From positions 1 through 34,472 of the forward strand of contig JAOUMT010000005.1 of NCBI GenBank assembly GCA_029881355.1: a DNA stretch of 34,472 nt, written 5' to 3'. Below the pieces are notes generated by a model. It saw only the letters and a list, made by a program, of their open reading frames with translations, ran no database searches and was not told the DNA's origin. This document shows positions 32,869 to 34,472 of the stretch, one piece after another; position 1 is the first letter of the stretch; each line of letters begins with the position of its first letter. Source of the DNA: Acidimicrobiia bacterium. Lineage in GTDB: Bacteria > Actinomycetota > Acidimicrobiia > Spongiisociales > JAENVV01. The translations under genes and the position numbers were made by a program.

Positions 32869-33255
32869 TGAGTTCGCCGGGCGACCGCCGGGAGCAATCC
32901 TGGAGGAAAGTCCGGACTCCACAGGGCAAGGGTGCTGGGTAATACCCAGGCGGCGCGAGCCGATGGAAAGTGCAACAGAAAGCAAACCGCCAACGCCGCA
33001 AGGCACGGTAAGGGTGAAACGGTGGTGTAAGAGACCACCAGCGCGTCGGGTGACCGGCGCGGCTGGTAAACCCCGCCCGGAGCAAGGCCATGCAGAGATG
33101 ATGACGGCCCGTCGATCCTCTTCGGAGGTGAAAGTCTCGGGTAGGCCGCACGAGGTTGTCCGGTAACGGCAATCCCAGATAGATGGTCGCTGCCTGCTTG
33201 AAGTCGAGTTTGCTCGAACAAGCAGGAGACAGAATCCGGCTTATAGGCGAACTCA
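32869..33255 (+). ncRNA. rnpB: RNase P RNA, bacterial type A
   Basis: This catalytic RNA matures the 5' ends of tRNAs. The ends pair as P1: GAGTTCGCC (32870-32878) with GGCGAACTC (33246-33254). The conserved core GAGGAAAGTCCGGACTCC plus ACAGGGCAAGG is present, as are CAACAGAAAGCAAACCGCC, GGTAAGGGTGAAACGG, the CCCGCCCGGAGCAAGG region and CAGAATCCGGCTTATAGGC near the 3' end. The length of about 387 bases suits a type A RNA. The ORFs on both strands here are spurious. Confidence 0.96.
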
Positions 33256-33260
33256 AACTT

Positions 33261-33291
33261 GTGGGATCCCGTCCAATGGGCGGGATCCCGC
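33261..33291 (+). terminator. terminator after the RNase P RNA
   Basis: GTGGGATCCCG pairs with CGGGATCCCGC (11 bp with one G-T pair) around a 9-base loop. It begins six bases after the RNA end. Only a short TGGTT follows. Confidence 0.7.
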
Positions 33292-33305
33292 CTGGTTAAC
33301 GGCAC

Positions 33306-33665
33306 CTAGTTGGAGCGACTGGCCACATAGGCGCCAACTGCTCCGAGTCCGGCAGCGAGGACCAGAAACCATGCCTGGCGAATCGGCGAGGCCGGACTCC
33401 CGCTGGCCAGTGATGCCAGCGTGACGCCGAAGCCGAAAATCAGCGCTGCCAGGACGCCGTGGAACATCTTGCGCATGGAAAGCCGACCGCCGACGTAGCC
33501 CGCTCCGATCAAGCCGACCAGCACCCCGAACACCACCGCACCCGTAAGGGCATCTCTCCCCATCACAGCGGCACCGGCCCAGATCAGGGTGGCCACCAGT
33601 GAGGCGATGACCGTCGCAGCACCGAAACCGAGCAGGAGGGCATGCCACTGCAACGTTCGGTACAT
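33306..33665 (-). CDS. small hypothetical membrane protein
   Basis: This 119-residue protein has about four membrane segments: HALLLGFGAATVIASLVATLI, LTGAVVFGVLVGLIGAGYVGG, GVLAALIFGFGVTLASLASG and AWFLVLAAGLGAVGAYVASR. The pattern resembles the TIGR04086-like small membrane proteins, but the match is only by eye. The ATG at 33665 has GGGAAGGA upstream and replaces the ORF start at 33680. No neighbour suggests a role. Confidence 0.7.
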   Translation of the reverse strand: MYRTLQWHALLLGFGAATVIASLVATLIWAGAAVMGRDALTGAVVFGVLVGLIGAGYVGGRLSMRKMFHGVLAALIFGFGVTLASLASGSPASPIRQAWFLVLAAGLGAVGAYVASRSN

Positions 33666-33750
33666 CAGGGTCCTTCCCAACGGAAGAGAATGTCGATCGA
33701 CGGTCGGCGAACTTGTGGATCCGTGGCCGTCGGTTTTGACCGATTGTTCC

Positions 33751-34257
33751 TTAGCTCGGGTCGTCCATGTGCTCTTCGAGCCCGGCGATCCAGCCGGTCG
33801 GAAGTTTCCAGTGTCGGGCGCCCAGCACGATCTGGCCCATGTACTTCTTCGACGGATGTGCTACCCGATCGGTGAGATCGGCATGGATGTGGGTGACGAC
33901 GCTATGGCGTTTGCCTTCACGATCGACTGCTTTGAAGTCATAGGTAACGGTCCTTAGTTCCAGGACTTCGGCGCTGCTGATGGCATCAAGATCTTCGTCG
34001 GTGACCGCAAACATCGCTCCCCAGACGGTGTTACCCGGTTCGGGTCGCACCGACGGCAGGGCACCTGAACCGGCCTCGAGCTCGTAGGGGAAAATGAGTC
34101 GGGTCTCGGGCAAGTGAGCGATGAATTGGAACTCGGCTCCAGGTGCGACGTCCCTGAGACGGTATGGCGACATGAGCGCCGTATATGAGAAGTACAGGGT
34201 CGTATCAGACACCGCGGCGAGTTCCTTTCTGCGCTGTTCGTGATTTTGCCTACTCAT
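33751..34257 (-). CDS. gamma-glutamylcyclotransferase-like (AIG2) protein
   Basis: This 168-residue protein (or 153 residues from GTG 34212) has the features of the gamma-glutamylcyclotransferase fold: LYFSYTALMSPYRL in place of the usual YGSNL, LIFPYELEAGSGALPSVRPE, NTVWGAMFAVTDEDLDAISS with the catalytic-type Glu in AEVL, and RTVTYDFKAVDREG. Members cyclise gamma-glutamyl amino acids or act on related amines. The Y-G-S-N motif is altered (YTALMSP), so activity is unsure. The start may be ATG 34257 or GTG 34212; the latter has AAAGGAAC upstream. It is divergent from the whiB gene. Confidence 0.75.
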   Translation of the reverse strand: MSRQNHEQRRKELAAVSDTTLYFSYTALMSPYRLRDVAPGAEFQFIAHLPETRLIFPYELEAGSGALPSVRPEPGNTVWGAMFAVTDEDLDAISSAEVLELRTVTYDFKAVDREGKRHSVVTHIHADLTDRVAHPSKKYMGQIVLGARHWKLPTGWIAGLEEHMDDPS

Positions 34258-34363
34258 GGTAGTGCCATGGCCGGTGAACACCGAAACTCCGTACGATCGA
34301 CAGGCCGAAATTTGTTTGGAACCTTTCGGGGGTGTGTTTCGTCCTACAGGACACAAGGAGGAG

Positions 34364-34472
34364 GTGACGCCCGTCATGATTGTTCAAACCCGCAACTGGG
34401 TCATTGATGAGCCCTGGGTTGACCTGGCTGCATGCCGCAATTTTGACCCTATGTTGTTCTTCCCACCGCCCG
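34364..34472 (+). CDS. WhiB-family Fe-S regulator, partial (5' end only)
   Basis: The first 36 codons match WhiB-like regulators, actinobacterial 4Fe-4S proteins that bind the primary sigma factor and respond to redox or nitric oxide. The visible part has WVDLAACRNFDPMLFFPP, holding the first cluster Cys and the conserved D-P-x-x-F-F-P. The remaining three Cys and the C-terminal DNA-contacting region lie beyond the window. I prefer the GTG at 34364, directly after AAGGAGGAG; the ATG at 34376 is a second possibility. Confidence 0.88.
   Translation, partial: MTPVMIVQTRNWVIDEPWVDLAACRNFDPMLFFPPP

Noticed and set aside
32816-33305. Minus-strand ORFs of 146-147 residues over the RNase P RNA
   Set aside because: They are antisense to a well-defined structured RNA and have no ribosome site.

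Overview
The window reads as chromosomal DNA from a high-GC actinobacterium, possibly class Acidimicrobiia or a related uncultured lineage; the class is an inference and no rRNA is present to test it. Actinobacterial signatures are the WhiB start at the right edge, an F420-dependent luciferase-like oxidoreductase, and the SCO1664 / DUF3090 / MSMEG_4193 trio. Many starts also have a TANNNT -10 box six to seven bases before the start codon, the leaderless layout common in this phylum.

Left part (1-14.1 kb), accessory in character: tRNA-Val; two convergent secreted beta-propeller proteins (choice-of-anchor B and LVIVD type), each followed by a strong hairpin; an ECF sigma factor coupled to a membrane protein with a TolB-like propeller; a frameshifted gamma-glutamylcyclotransferase-like gene; a tiny exported protein made of three 22-residue repeats; a second ECF sigma factor coupled to another membrane protein; a coiled-coil protein; a lipoprotein; a large secreted protein with an internally duplicated domain; a small HTH protein; an ABM-fold protein; and an HU-type nucleoid protein with a textbook terminator. 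Long gene-poor gaps lie in this part (125-467, 1923-2325, 3709-4419, 6989-7603).

Middle and right part (14.2-34.5 kb), dense and housekeeping-like: Nif3, zinc-ribbon coiled-coil protein, membrane hydrolase and lipoprotein in one run; an F420 oxidoreductase; a MoxR/ChlI-like AAA+ ATPase coupled to a VWA protein; the actinobacterial phosphatase-DUF3090-SCO1664 operon; a 2-hydroxyacid dehydrogenase; a secreted serine protease divergent from a phosphofructokinase; an SRAP (YedK/HMCES) DNA-protein crosslink protein; an ABC exporter pair; an MFS transporter; a DUF3179 lipoprotein; RNase P RNA; a small membrane protein; a gamma-glutamylcyclotransferase-like protein; and the first 36 codons of a WhiB regulator.

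No phage, insertion sequence, CRISPR array or obvious defence island was found. The most unusual items are the triple-repeat exported peptide beside an ECF sigma/anti-sigma module, the widespread leaderless promoter geometry (including a 32-bp divergent promoter), an atypical active-site loop in the phosphofructokinase, and an isolated 18-bp perfect palindrome.
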